A stretch of DNA of 34,703 nt from the NCBI GenBank assembly GCA_003447295.1, contig DLZQ01000060.1, positions 1-34,703 on the forward strand. The letters are read 5' to 3'. Positions within the stretch are counted from its first letter, which is position 1; the number at the start of each line of letters is the position of its first letter. Below the pieces are notes generated by a model that was not told the DNA's origin, made no database searches, and worked only from the letters and a program-made list of their open reading frames with translations. The DNA comes from Lachnospiraceae bacterium (GTDB lineage: Bacteria > Bacillota > Clostridia > Lachnospirales > Lachnospiraceae). This document shows, in pieces, positions 26,239 through 34,672 of the stretch. Position numbers and translations under genes: made by a program.

Positions 26239-26269
26239 AAAGCACCTCTTCTTTATATTGTTCATAAAT

Positions 26270-26298
26270 TGGTACTGCTTTCATTTGAGATTATTGTA
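26270..26298 (-). promoter_or_regulatory. GH3 promoter -10 element with cre-like operator
   Basis: On the minus strand a -10-like TACAAT lies at 26298-26293. There is no good -35 at the proper distance, which suits an activator-dependent promoter. TGAAAGCAGTACCA at 26283-26270 matches the CcpA cre consensus (TGWAARCGYTWNCW) at all but the two central positions. It sits near the likely transcription start, where CcpA blocks initiation. The intergenic stretch between the GH3 and AraC genes (26239-26473) holds nothing else clear. Confidence 0.35.
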
Positions 26299-26473
26299 CG
26301 TGAAAAATGCTTAAGCTGCACGACAAAAAGAAAATACTTATAGGACAAAAATTGCTATTTCAGGGAAAATAGTGGAAATCTGGAATGGAATATGGTATGT
26401 AGAATACAGACGGTACAAAATTTGATTTGTGATTCTTTCGATGAAAGGAATCGTCTGCGGAATGGAGATTAGT

Positions 26474-27346
26474 ATGAATACAGTAAAACCGTTTTATGAG
26501 AGCAGAAAAAAGGTCTATGACTGTCATGTCTGGTGGCATCCGAACTTCCCATTTCATCTGCATAAGCATATGGAATTTGTTCATTTGACGGAAGGAGAGA
26601 TGGATGCCACGGTAGCGGGAGTAAAATATCATCTGACTACCGGAGATTGTCTGATGATCTACCCGAATCAGATTCATTCTTACAGCTCTGTGGGAGAGGT
26701 GGGGATGCTTCTGATCATTGCGGATATGGATTACATTGGGGAATTTCAGGAAGAACTTACCTATTATGATATGAAGTCTCCCTATTTTCAGAAAGGGATG
26801 CTCAGCCGGTACGGACAGATGGTGTTAGACATCCTGGCGGACATCGGGTTACATAAGGAACTGCGACCGTTCAGGCAGGATAAAGGGCTGTTAATGGCAC
26901 TGCTTGCGGACATGTATGAAAATATTGCGGTGATTAAAAAGGACAAGCCATCTGACCTGAATATTACGCAGAGGCTGTTACAATATATCAACGACAATAT
27001 TACCGTAGAACTGACAGCACAGAAGGTGGCAAAAGAGCTGGGGATCAGCCCGTATTATCTGTCTCACATTTTTTCTTCTCAGTTGAATATTTCATTTCCC
27101 TCTTATGTAGCGCAGCAGCGGATGATTCTGGCATGCAATCTGTTAAAGGACAGCCGCAAAACCGTGACGGAGATCAGCTACGAGTGTGGATTTCCCAACA
27201 TGCGCTCTTTCCATCGCAGTTTCCAGAAACGGTATGAATGCACCCCTACCCAGTGGCGGGAGAGAAGCCATCGGGGAACCGATGAAAAAATACGACATCA
27301 GCTCTGGAATCAGGAAAAGGTGGAGGCAGAAAACTCTCTGCAGTAA
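26474..27346 (+). CDS. AraC-family transcriptional regulator
   Basis: The 290-residue protein has an N-terminal cupin-like sugar-sensing domain (about 20-150, with HLHKHMEFVHLTEGEMDATV and LMIYPNQIHSY) and a C-terminal AraC-type DNA-binding domain with two helix-turn-helix motifs. The second half shows VELTAQKVAKELGISPYYLS and the family signature EISYECGFPNMRSFHRSFQK. The start ATG 26474 has GGAG (26464-26467) 6 nt upstream; in-frame ATGs at 26429 and 26462 are less likely. It is divergent from the GH3 gene, so it probably activates the glycosidase and binding-protein genes when the right sugar is present. It probably does not act on the cinA gene that follows. Confidence 0.92.
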   Translation: MNTVKPFYESRKKVYDCHVWWHPNFPFHLHKHMEFVHLTEGEMDATVAGVKYHLTTGDCLMIYPNQIHSYSSVGEVGMLLIIADMDYIGEFQEELTYYDMKSPYFQKGMLSRYGQMVLDILADIGLHKELRPFRQDKGLLMALLADMYENIAVIKKDKPSDLNITQRLLQYINDNITVELTAQKVAKELGISPYYLSHIFSSQLNISFPSYVAQQRMILACNLLKDSRKTVTEISYECGFPNMRSFHRSFQKRYECTPTQWRERSHRGTDEKIRHQLWNQEKVEAENSLQ

Positions 27347-27430
27347 AATATTTCCTTTTCTCTGCTTTGGAAGTGTAGTATACTGTCTGTGGACAAACCT
27401 GTGACAAGGATAGCGAAAGGTGGTAAATAT

Positions 27431-28696
27431 ATGACAGCGGAGATCATCTGTGTAGGCACCGAAATATTACTGGGGAACATTGTGAATACCAATGCGGTAT
27501 ATCTTGCGGAAAAGCTGGCAGGAGCCGGACTGGACTGCTACTACCAGACGGTGGTGGGAGATAATGCGGAGAGACTGGCGGGAGTACTGAAATGTGCCAT
27601 GGAACGCTCGGATGTGATTCTGTTATCCGGCGGACTGGGTCCCACGGAGGATGATCTGACCAAGGAGACCGTGGCAAAGGTCTGCGGGAAAAATTTATCT
27701 GTGGATGATCACAGCATGGAACGGATCGCAGAATTTTTTGCTGTAAGAGACATACAGCCTACGGATAATAACTGGAAACAGGCCATGGTACCCGAAGGAG
27801 CGAAGGTTCTGGATAATGACAACGGAACCGCTCCGGGCATTATTCTGGAGACAGACAGGAACCGTATTGTATTATTACCGGGGCCTCCTGCGGAGCTGAT
27901 CCCGATGTTCGAGCAGCAGGTATTCCCGTATCTGGAGGGCCTGACTCCCGGAATTATCTGCTCCCAGACTGTGAAGATCTGCGGTGTGCCGGAGAGCCAG
28001 GTGGAGGATACCCTGAAGGATCTGATCGCCGAACAGACAAATCCGACCATAGCCACCTATACCAAGACCGGCGAGGTACATATCCGGGTGACGGCTTCCG
28101 GGGAGAATGCCAAGGCAGCCGGAAAAGCCATCAAACCTGTGGTGAAGGAATTAAAATCCCGTTTCGGAGCGGATATTTACAGCACAAAAGGGGAGACGAC
28201 GCTGGAAACGGCAGTGGCGGATCTACTGCTTGCCAACGATCTGACGGTGACTACCGCAGAGTCCTGCACCGGCGGTATGATCGCTGCAAGGATTATCAAC
28301 GTGCCCGGGGTATCGGAATGCTATAAGGCGGGACTGGTAACTTATTCGAACAAAGCCAAGAGAAAATTTTTGGGTGTACGCAAGAGCACACTGGATAAAT
28401 ACGGTGCTGTCAGCAGCAAAACCGCCGGTGAAATGGCAAAGGGAGCGGCAATGCTGATGAAGTCGGATGTGGCAGTGGCAGTGACCGGCATTGCGGGTCC
28501 GGACGGTGGAACCGAGGAGAAGCCGGTAGGGCTGGTATACATCGGATGTAGCGTGAAGGGAGAGCTTACAGTGAAGGAATATCATTTCTCAGGAACCCGC
28601 AGCCAGATCAGAGAGGCAACCACCTGTGCAGCGCTGATCCTGATGCGCAGCTGTATACTGAAATACTTCAGCAAGGTTACTTTTGGTAAAAAGTAA
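27431..28696 (+). CDS. cinA: CinA family protein (competence/damage-inducible, nicotinamide-nucleotide amidase)
   Basis: The 421-residue protein has an N-terminal MoCF_biosynth-like domain (ICVGTEILLGNIVNTNAVYL and LLSGGLGPTEDDLTKETV), a linker, and a C-terminal CinA amidase domain. The last shows TTAESCTGGMIAARI with the active-site Ser, and AVTGIAGPDGGTEEKPVG. The enzyme deamidates NMN to nicotinic acid mononucleotide and hydrolyses ADP-ribose in characterised members. ATG 27431 follows an AAAGGTGG Shine-Dalgarno sequence; an in-frame start at 27389 lacks one. A -10-like TATACT is at 27379-27384, without a clear -35. It precedes recA, as in several Firmicutes, but here a terminator separates them. 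Confidence 0.94.
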   Translation: MTAEIICVGTEILLGNIVNTNAVYLAEKLAGAGLDCYYQTVVGDNAERLAGVLKCAMERSDVILLSGGLGPTEDDLTKETVAKVCGKNLSVDDHSMERIAEFFAVRDIQPTDNNWKQAMVPEGAKVLDNDNGTAPGIILETDRNRIVLLPGPPAELIPMFEQQVFPYLEGLTPGIICSQTVKICGVPESQVEDTLKDLIAEQTNPTIATYTKTGEVHIRVTASGENAKAAGKAIKPVVKELKSRFGADIYSTKGETTLETAVADLLLANDLTVTTAESCTGGMIAARIINVPGVSECYKAGLVTYSNKAKRKFLGVRKSTLDKYGAVSSKTAGEMAKGAAMLMKSDVAVAVTGIAGPDGGTEEKPVGLVYIGCSVKGELTVKEYHFSGTRSQIREATTCAALILMRSCILKYFSKVTFGKK

Positions 28697-28763
28697 CAAA
28701 AAAATAATTTGTGAGATACCCTCAAAACGTAGGGGGTAAAAATTGTAGATAGTGCCGAAAAAA

Positions 28764-28819
28764 AAGAAATGTATCATGCGTCCTTGCGGGAAGCGGGGAT
28801 GTGTGGTACATTCTTTTTA
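28764..28819 (+). terminator. Intrinsic terminator after cinA
   Basis: A long imperfect stem pairs about 28764-28782 with 28799-28815 (AAGAA-TGTA and TACATTCTT) with G-U pairs and one bulge. It is followed by TTTTTAT at 28814-28820. The stretch 28820-28987 between it and the recA promoter holds two copies of GATTATCGG (28863 and 28901) and nothing I can name. Confidence 0.7.
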
Positions 28820-28987
28820 TATCTTGTAGCGGAGTAATTCGCTGACATGTCTTTCTATCTCTGATTATCGGCAATTCAGGCATTCGCTAAAATTTCAGAC
28901 GATTATCGGGACAAAATTAGTAAATAGGGGGGGATGCTATTAAAGGGAGTTTTATTGGACATAAAATAGATATAATAAAAATAGACA

Positions 28988-29039
28988 TTGACAAACACGA
29001 ACAAATGTTTTATCCTAAATAAAAGCAGAACATTTGTTC
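28988..29039 (+). promoter_or_regulatory. recA promoter with two LexA (SOS) boxes
   Basis: TTGACA (28988-28993) and TATCCT (29011-29016) are separated by 17 nt. The spacer contains CGAACAAATGTTTT (28998-29011), and a second site, GAACATTTGTTC, lies at 29028-29039. Both match the Gram-positive LexA pattern GAAC-N4-GTTY. The sites are 29 bp apart, one over the promoter and one just after the start, consistent with tight SOS repression. Confidence 0.85.
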
Positions 29040-29061
29040 CTTGTAAGAAAAGGAGATTAAC

Positions 29062-30090
29062 ATGGAAAAAGACGATAAGCTTAAAGCATTGGATGCGGCA
29101 CTGAGCCAGATTGAGAAGCAATATGGAAAGGGCGCGGTAATGAAGCTGGGAGATCCCACAGCGCAGATGAATGTGGAGACCATTCCCACCGGTTCTTTAA
29201 GTTTGGATATAGCCTTGGGACTGGGTGGTATTCCCAAGGGAAGGATCATCGAGATCTACGGACCGGAATCCAGTGGTAAGACCACCGTTACCTTACATAT
29301 GATCGCAGAGGTACAGAAGAGAGGTGGTATTGCCGGATTCATCGATGCGGAGCATGCCTTAGATCCCGTCTATGCGAAGAATATCGGTGTAGACATTGAT
29401 AATCTGTACATTTCCCAGCCGGATAACGGTGAGCAGGCACTGGAGATCACTGAGACCATGGTACGTTCCGGCGCCATCGATATTATTGTAGTGGACTCTG
29501 TTGCCGCACTGGTACCGAAGGCGGAAATCGACGGTGACATGGGAGACAGCCATGTGGGCTTACAGGCACGACTGATGTCCCAGGCACTGCGTAAGCTGAC
29601 CGCTGTCATCAGCAAGTCCAACTGTACCGTAATCTTCATCAACCAGCTGCGTGAGAAGGTAGGTGTAATGTTCGGTAATCCCGAGACTACCACCGGTGGT
29701 CGTGCATTGAAGTTCTACTCCTCCGTACGACTGGACGTCAGAAGAATCGAAGCGCTGAAGCAGGGCGGTGAAGTCATCGGTAACCGTACCCGTGTCAAAG
29801 TCGTTAAGAATAAGATCGCGCCTCCTTTCAAGGAAGCAGAGTTTGATATCATGTTCGGTGAAGGTATTTCCATGGTAGGAGATATTCTGGATCTGGCAGC
29901 CAGCTGTGATGTCGTAGCCAAGTCCGGTGCCTGGTATGCCTATGAAGGGAACAAGATCGGACAGGGACGCGAGAATGCCAAGCAGTATCTGAAGGACAAT
30001 CCTGCCGTCTGTGATGAGATCGCCGAGAAGGTCAGAGAGCATTACGGACTGAAGGCAGACGTTGCTGCCGCAGCCGAGAAAGAAGAGTAG
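29062..30090 (+). CDS. recA: Recombinase RecA
   Basis: The 342-residue recombinase forms filaments on single-stranded DNA, drives strand exchange, and triggers LexA self-cleavage. It has Walker [10 protein letters not shown], the MAW-like region, Walker [11 protein letters not shown], the L1 loop around [39 protein letters not shown] (L2 region) and the C-terminal [14 protein letters not shown] segment. Length is normal and no intein is present. AAAAGGAG precedes ATG 29062. recX follows 4 nt after the stop with no terminator between. Two SOS boxes lie upstream. Confidence 0.98.
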   Translation: MEKDDKLKALDAALSQIEKQYGKGAVMKLGDPTAQMNVETIPTGSLSLDIALGLGGIPKGRIIEIYGPESSGKTTVTLHMIAEVQKRGGIAGFIDAEHALDPVYAKNIGVDIDNLYISQPDNGEQALEITETMVRSGAIDIIVVDSVAALVPKAEIDGDMGDSHVGLQARLMSQALRKLTAVISKSNCTVIFINQLREKVGVMFGNPETTTGGRALKFYSSVRLDVRRIEALKQGGEVIGNRTRVKVVKNKIAPPFKEAEFDIMFGEGISMVGDILDLAASCDVVAKSGAWYAYEGNKIGQGRENAKQYLKDNPAVCDEIAEKVREHYGLKADVAAAAEKEE

Positions 30091-30094
30091 ATAC

Positions 30095-30724
30095 ATGCTG
30101 GTAACACAGGTTACGGAACTTTCCAAATCGAGAAGTAAGGTATATATTGACCAGGAATTCGCCTTTGTATTATACAAAGGCGAATTGCGTCTCTACCATA
30201 TAAAAGAGGGCGAGCCGTTAAAGGAAGAGGACTACCGGACCATCATGGGGGAAGTACTTCCCAAACGGGCGAAGCTTCGTGCCATGAATCTGTTACAGGG
30301 ACGAGAATATACCACATCGCAGCTTCGGACGAAGCTTCAGCAGGGCTTTTATCCGCCCAAGATCATAGAGCAGGCAATTGACTATGTGGCAGGCTTTCAC
30401 TATATTGATGACCTGCGGTATGCGGTGGACTATATTACCTATCATGAGGACAGCCGCAGCAGACGCCGGATCGAACAGGATCTGCAGGGCAAGGGAATCT
30501 TAGCGGCGACCATAGAAGAGGCATGGCAGGTATGGCGGGAGAACGGTGGTAAGCAGGATGAGCAGGCGATGATCCGGGAGCTCCTTCATAAGAAGCACTA
30601 CGATACAGAAGGCGAGACGGACTGGAAGGAACGGCAGAAGATATACGCCTTCCTGGCAAGGAAGGGGTTTTCCGCGGAAGTAATTCGTAAGGCAATCGGC
30701 GGCATGCATGGCGATGATTTTTAA
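30095..30724 (+). CDS. recX: Regulatory protein RecX
   Basis: The 209-residue RecA modulator is built from three-helix repeats. It has the conserved YIDQEFAFVLYKGELRLY at the start, GREYTTSQLRTKLQQ and RSRRRIEQDLQGKGI in the centre, and YAFLARKGFSAEVIRKAIGG at the end. It limits RecA filaments. ATG 30095 lies 4 nt after the recA stop; an in-frame start at 30062 lies within recA and has no conserved residues. It is cotranscribed with recA. A 14-bp hairpin sits inside its first 100 nt. Confidence 0.92.
   Translation: MLVTQVTELSKSRSKVYIDQEFAFVLYKGELRLYHIKEGEPLKEEDYRTIMGEVLPKRAKLRAMNLLQGREYTTSQLRTKLQQGFYPPKIIEQAIDYVAGFHYIDDLRYAVDYITYHEDSRSRRRIEQDLQGKGILAATIEEAWQVWRENGGKQDEQAMIRELLHKKHYDTEGETDWKERQKIYAFLARKGFSAEVIRKAIGGMHGDDF
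30156..30186 (+). repeat. Perfect 14-bp inverted repeat inside recX
   Basis: AATTCGCCTTTGTA (30156-30169) and TACAAAGGCGAATT (30173-30186) are perfect complements around a 3-nt loop. The hairpin begins 61 nt after the recX start codon and lies in the part coding for the conserved EFAFVLYKGEL. There is no T run, so it is not an intrinsic terminator; it could slow ribosomes or protect or process the recA-recX mRNA. Confidence 0.85.
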
Positions 30725-30813
30725 GAATGTCGAATTGAGTGGTATTTACAAGAAATAATGCACAAAGAATATTTTAATATGGGAACTATTTTTGGAGTAA
30801 TTGCGACTTGTAC

Positions 30814-30842
30814 TTGACAGAGGTGTAATTTCAGTTTACACT
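30814..30842 (+). promoter_or_regulatory. Vegetative promoter of rny
   Basis: TTGACA (30814-30819) and TACACT (30837-30842) have a 17-nt spacer. This gives a leader of about 110 nt before the GTG start. The leader holds a 7-bp hairpin (TAGAATG 30865-30871 with CATTCTA 30883-30889), and the ribosome binding site itself can fold as GGAG-GTG-CTCC near 30944-30954. Confidence 0.75.
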
Positions 30843-30958
30843 AATACTGTTGTGAATTGCTTGTTAGAATGTACATAAATTGCATTCTATTATGAACGAT
30901 AATTTGTATTGTCGGAGCAAAATGTACAATGAAAATTTCATAAGGAGGTGCTCCTGTA

Positions 30959-32530
30959 GTGGACACTAATATTGTAATAGTATTAGTGGCTTCTGCGATC
31001 GTTCTTGTCATAGCCGTTATCGCAGCCGTGCTGATCACATCCAAAGTTACTACTTCCCGCCTGAAGAACAATGCGGAGAGTACGATCGGTAATGCGGAGG
31101 AGAAGGCAAGAGAGATTATTGATGAAGCTCTGAGAACTGCGGAGAACAAAAAGCGTGAATCACTCCTGGAAGTCAAGGAAGAGTCCATTCGTACCAAGAA
31201 TGAACTGGACAAAGAGATCAAGGAACGCAGAGCGGAAGCTCAGCGGTATGAGCGCAGAGTTCAGCAGAAGGAAGAGAACATCGACAAGAAAGCAGATGCC
31301 ATCGAGAAGCGCGAAGCAAGTTTAGCATCCAGAGAAGAAACTCTCAACCGTATGAAGGATGAAGTCTCTAAGCTGAATGAGCAGCGTGTGCAGGAACTGG
31401 AACGAATTTCCGGATTAACCTCTGAACAAGCAAAAGACTACTTATTGAAAATTGTTGAAGATGAAGTGAAGCATGAATCGGCCGTGATGATCAAGGAAAT
31501 GGAGAGTCGGGCCAAAGAAGAAGCAGACAAAAAGGCAAAGGAATATGTGGTTAACGCAATACAGAGATGTGCAGCAGATCATGTCTCTGAGACTACAATT
31601 TCCGTTGTACAGTTACCTAATGACGAGATGAAGGGACGTATCATCGGACGTGAGGGACGTAACATCCGTACCCTTGAGACCATGACGGGTGTAGACCTGA
31701 TCATTGATGATACACCGGAGGCAGTTATTCTGTCCGGATTTGATCCAATCCGACGTGAGGTAGCGAGAATTGCGCTGGAGAAGCTGATCGTGGATGGACG
31801 TATTCATCCCGCCAGAATCGAAGAGATGGTAGAGAAGGCGCAGAAGGAAGTCGAAGTAATGATCAAGGAAGAGGGAGAAGCCGCAACCCTGGAGGTTGGC
31901 GTACATGGCATCCATCCCGAACTGGTAAGATTACTCGGCAAGATGAAATTCCGTACCAGCTATGGTCAGAACGCATTAAAGCATTCCATCGAAGTGGCAC
32001 AGCTGTCAGGGCTGTTAGCTGCAGAGCTGGGACTGGATGTGAGACTTGCCAAGAGAGCGGGACTGCTGCATGATATCGGTAAGGCAGTCGACCACGAAAT
32101 GGAAGGCTCCCATATCCAGTTAGGTGCTGAACTGTGTCGGAAATACAAAGAGAATGCTACTGTTATCAATGCAGTGGAATCTCACCATGGCGATGTAGAG
32201 CCTACATCCCTGATTGCATGTATTGTACAAGCTGCTGATACAATATCCGCTGCAAGACCGGGAGCTAGAAGGGAAACATTAGAAACCTATACTAGCAGAT
32301 TAAGACAGTTAGAAGATATCACAAACAATTTCAAAGGTGTAGATAAATCTTTTGCTATTCAGGCAGGTCGAGAAGTTCGTGTTATGGTAGTGCCTGAGCA
32401 GATCTCAGATGCCGATATGGTACTGTTGGCAAGAGATATTTCCAAGCAGATCGAAGCTGAACTGGAATATCCCGGACAGATCAAGGTAAATGTGATCCGT
32501 GAGAGCCGCGTAATTGATTACGCCAAATAA
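30959..32530 (+). CDS. rny: Ribonuclease Y
   Basis: The 523-residue membrane-anchored endoribonuclease starts general mRNA decay in Firmicutes. It has an N-terminal membrane helix (about 5-27), a long Glu/Lys/Arg-rich coiled coil to about 200, a KH domain ([14 protein letters not shown] near 227-240) and an HD domain with His371-Asp372 in [11 protein letters not shown], followed by ESHHGDVEP. The start is GTG 30959 (reading [12 protein letters not shown]), with AAGGAGG 10 nt upstream. It has its own promoter and ends at a terminator. Length matches B. subtilis RNase Y (520). Confidence 0.96.
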   Translation: MDTNIVIVLVASAIVLVIAVIAAVLITSKVTTSRLKNNAESTIGNAEEKAREIIDEALRTAENKKRESLLEVKEESIRTKNELDKEIKERRAEAQRYERRVQQKEENIDKKADAIEKREASLASREETLNRMKDEVSKLNEQRVQELERISGLTSEQAKDYLLKIVEDEVKHESAVMIKEMESRAKEEADKKAKEYVVNAIQRCAADHVSETTISVVQLPNDEMKGRIIGREGRNIRTLETMTGVDLIIDDTPEAVILSGFDPIRREVARIALEKLIVDGRIHPARIEEMVEKAQKEVEVMIKEEGEAATLEVGVHGIHPELVRLLGKMKFRTSYGQNALKHSIEVAQLSGLLAAELGLDVRLAKRAGLLHDIGKAVDHEMEGSHIQLGAELCRKYKENATVINAVESHHGDVEPTSLIACIVQAADTISAARPGARRETLETYTSRLRQLEDITNNFKGVDKSFAIQAGREVRVMVVPEQISDADMVLLARDISKQIEAELEYPGQIKVNVIRESRVIDYAK

Positions 32531-32569
32531 CTGACCAGTCAGAAATGACAATTTCATAAGATGTAACTG

Positions 32570-32604
32570 ACAGCCGTTGTATGGAAACATGCAGCGGCTG
32601 TTTT
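32570..32604 (+). terminator. Intrinsic terminator after rny
   Basis: A 10-bp stem, ACAGCCGTTG (32570-32579) with CAGCGGCTGT (32592-32601), has one G-U pair and a 12-nt loop, and is followed by TTTT. It lies 40 nt after the rny stop. Confidence 0.8.
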
Positions 32605-32651
32605 CATACATTTGTATCAAAAACAGTAGTAAAAAAAGTGAAAGTTCCCTA

Positions 32652-32680
32652 TTGTGTTATCTGCTGTCTTATAGTATGAT
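32652..32680 (+). promoter_or_regulatory. Probable promoter of the aminotransferase gene
   Basis: TTGTGT (32652-32657) and TATGAT (32675-32680) are 17 nt apart. The -10 is near consensus, the -35 weaker. The gene start is about 90 nt downstream. Confidence 0.5.
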
Positions 32681-32770
32681 ATTCAAAGTGTATGATTGTA
32701 TACGATTATCCAATATTCACAGAAGAAAGCGTATTCCCCATGGGAAAGAACGAGAAAGGTATGGTACGAA

Positions 32771-34057
32771 ATGAAAGCATATCAGGAATTATCCAAGGAA
32801 GAACTTTTAACATTGAAGGCAGAGCTTAACGCTGCATACGAAGATGCAAAAGGCAAAGGCCTGAAACTGGATATGTCCAGAGGAAAACCGGCAGCGAACC
32901 AGCTGGATATGACAATGGATTATCTCGATGTTGTGAATTCTCAGAGCGCTATGAAAGCTGAGGATGGCATGGATGTTCGTAATTACGGGGGACTGGACGG
33001 TATTCCCGAGGCGAAAAAACTGATTGCTGATATTCTGGAAGTGAAGCCGGAGAATGTGATCGTCTGTGGTAATGCCAGTCTGACCATCATGTATGATACC
33101 GTATCCCGGGCTATGACCCACGGATTCTTAGGCAATACCCCCTGGTGCAAGCTGGATCATGTTAAATTCTTGTGCCCTGTCCCCGGCTATGACAGACATT
33201 TTGGTATTACCGAGCATTTCGGAATCGAAATGATCAACGTTCCCATGACTCCCGAAGGACCGGATATGGATCTGGTAGAGAAGCTGGTATCCGAAGATCC
33301 CGCCATCAAGGGTATTTGGTGTGTACCGAAGTACTCCAACCCTCAGGGATATTCTTATTCCGATGAGACGGTAAGACGTTTCGCAGCGCTTACGCCGGCG
33401 GCACCGGATTTCCGTATTTTTTGGGATAATGCTTATGCAATTCATCATTTATACGATGACAGACAGGATCAGCTGTTAGAGATTCTCTCTGAATGTGAGA
33501 AGGCAGGACATCCTGATATGGTATTTGAGTTCTGCTCTACCTCCAAGGTGACATTTGCGGGAGCGGGTATTGCAGCGATTGCATCCTCTAAGGCAAATCT
33601 GGATGATATGCGTAAGTCCATGACGATCCAGACTATCGGTTATGACAAGATCAACCAGCTGCGCCATGTGCGTTACTTTAAGGACATCAACGGTGTCCGT
33701 GAACATATGAAGAAACATGCGGCTATTATGAGACCCAAGTTCGAGGCAGTACTGAAAGTACTGGAGGAGGAACTGGGAGGTCTTGGTATCGGTACCTGGA
33801 CGAAACCCAACGGCGGATATTTCATCTCCTTTGATGCCATGGAGGGCTGTGCGAAGGCAATCGTGGCAAAGTGTAAGGAAGCCGGTGTGACGCTGACCGG
33901 AGCAGGAGCAACCTTCCCGTATAAGAAGGACCCGAAGGATTCGAATATCCGTATTGCACCTTCCTTCCCGACTCCGGAAGAGATGGCAATGGCTACGGAC
34001 CTGTTCGTACTTTGTGTCAAGATGGTAAGCGTAGATAAATTGCTGGAGAGCAAATAA
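32771..34057 (+). CDS. PLP-dependent aminotransferase, AspT/Aminotran_MocR family
   Basis: The 428-residue enzyme has the fold-type I aminotransferase layout. It shows the family N-terminal sequence LDMSRGKPAANQLDMTMDYL, VPKYSNPQGYSYS, the cofactor Asp219 in FWDNAYAIHHLY, and the PLP lysine Lys259 in FCSTSKVTFAGAG. This matches the subgroup Ic aspartate aminotransferases (Corynebacterium AspT) and Pfam Aminotran_MocR, but without the GntR-type DNA-binding domain of true MocR regulators. The likely reaction is transfer between aspartate and 2-oxoglutarate; the substrate is not certain. I chose ATG 32771, with AAAGG about 12 nt upstream, from the conserved start; an in-frame ATG at 32696 lacks a ribosome binding site. 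Confidence 0.88.
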   Translation: MKAYQELSKEELLTLKAELNAAYEDAKGKGLKLDMSRGKPAANQLDMTMDYLDVVNSQSAMKAEDGMDVRNYGGLDGIPEAKKLIADILEVKPENVIVCGNASLTIMYDTVSRAMTHGFLGNTPWCKLDHVKFLCPVPGYDRHFGITEHFGIEMINVPMTPEGPDMDLVEKLVSEDPAIKGIWCVPKYSNPQGYSYSDETVRRFAALTPAAPDFRIFWDNAYAIHHLYDDRQDQLLEILSECEKAGHPDMVFEFCSTSKVTFAGAGIAAIASSKANLDDMRKSMTIQTIGYDKINQLRHVRYFKDINGVREHMKKHAAIMRPKFEAVLKVLEEELGGLGIGTWTKPNGGYFISFDAMEGCAKAIVAKCKEAGVTLTGAGATFPYKKDPKDSNIRIAPSFPTPEEMAMATDLFVLCVKMVSVDKLLESK

Positions 34058-34098
34058 GTTTATTTGAGTTATATTTGGATGAGAAGGGACGATGAGTC

Positions 34099-34641
34099 AT
34101 GGAAAAATTCAAGCGTATCAGCCGTGATCTGGTAGCAAAAGGTGCCATTCTCGATTATTATCAGGATACCATGCAGATTCCTAATGGCAATATTGCAAAA
34201 TGGGATCTGATCGATCATAAAGGAGCGGCTGCCGTGGTGGCTGTGAGAGAAGACGGCAAGCTTCTGATGGTGCGCCAGTACCGTAATGCACTGGAGCGTG
34301 AGACACTGGAGATCCCGGCAGGAGGACTGAACGGCAGGGAAGAACCTACGGATCAGGCAGCTATGCGGGAACTGCAGGAAGAGACCGGGTATCATACCGA
34401 CCATGTGGAACTGTTGACTTCCATCTATACCACAGTGGCTTTCTGTAATGAGAAGATCGACATCTATCTGGCGAGAGGTCTGAAGGACAGAGGAAGCCAG
34501 CATCTGGATGAAGATGAATTCATCAATGTAGAGGCGTATTCTGTGGAGGAATTAAAGCAGATGATCTATGATTGCAAGATTCAGGATTCCAAGACCATCT
34601 GTGGTATTCTGACCTATGCTTCAAAATATCTGGATGCGTAA
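34099..34641 (+). CDS. Nudix hydrolase, ADP-ribose pyrophosphatase type
   Basis: The 180-residue hydrolase contains the complete Nudix box: GLNGREEP, then RELQEETGY, within residues about 74-97. The upstream LLMVRQYRNALERETLEIPAGG is typical of ADP-ribose pyrophosphatases (NudF-like), which split ADP-ribose to AMP and ribose 5-phosphate. Members act as homodimers in the cytoplasm. ATG 34099 has a weak AAGGGA sequence about 10 nt upstream. It lies 41 nt after the aminotransferase gene and is likely cotranscribed with it. A hairpin follows the stop. Confidence 0.9.
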   Translation: MEKFKRISRDLVAKGAILDYYQDTMQIPNGNIAKWDLIDHKGAAAVVAVREDGKLLMVRQYRNALERETLEIPAGGLNGREEPTDQAAMRELQEETGYHTDHVELLTSIYTTVAFCNEKIDIYLARGLKDRGSQHLDEDEFINVEAYSVEELKQMIYDCKIQDSKTICGILTYASKYLDA

Positions 34642-34647
34642 TATGAT

Positions 34648-34672
34648 GTCGGGGTCAAAAGCCCCCGACTTT
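34648..34672 (+). terminator. Probable terminator after the Nudix gene
   Basis: GTCGGGG (34648-34654) pairs with CCCCGAC (34663-34669), loop 8 nt. It is followed by only TTTG, so the efficiency is uncertain. The last 30 nt of the window show no recognisable feature. Confidence 0.6.

Noticed and set aside
32696..32770. N-terminal extension of the aminotransferase
   Set aside because: The 25 extra residues are unlike the family and overlap the likely transcript leader; the conserved protein begins at 32771.
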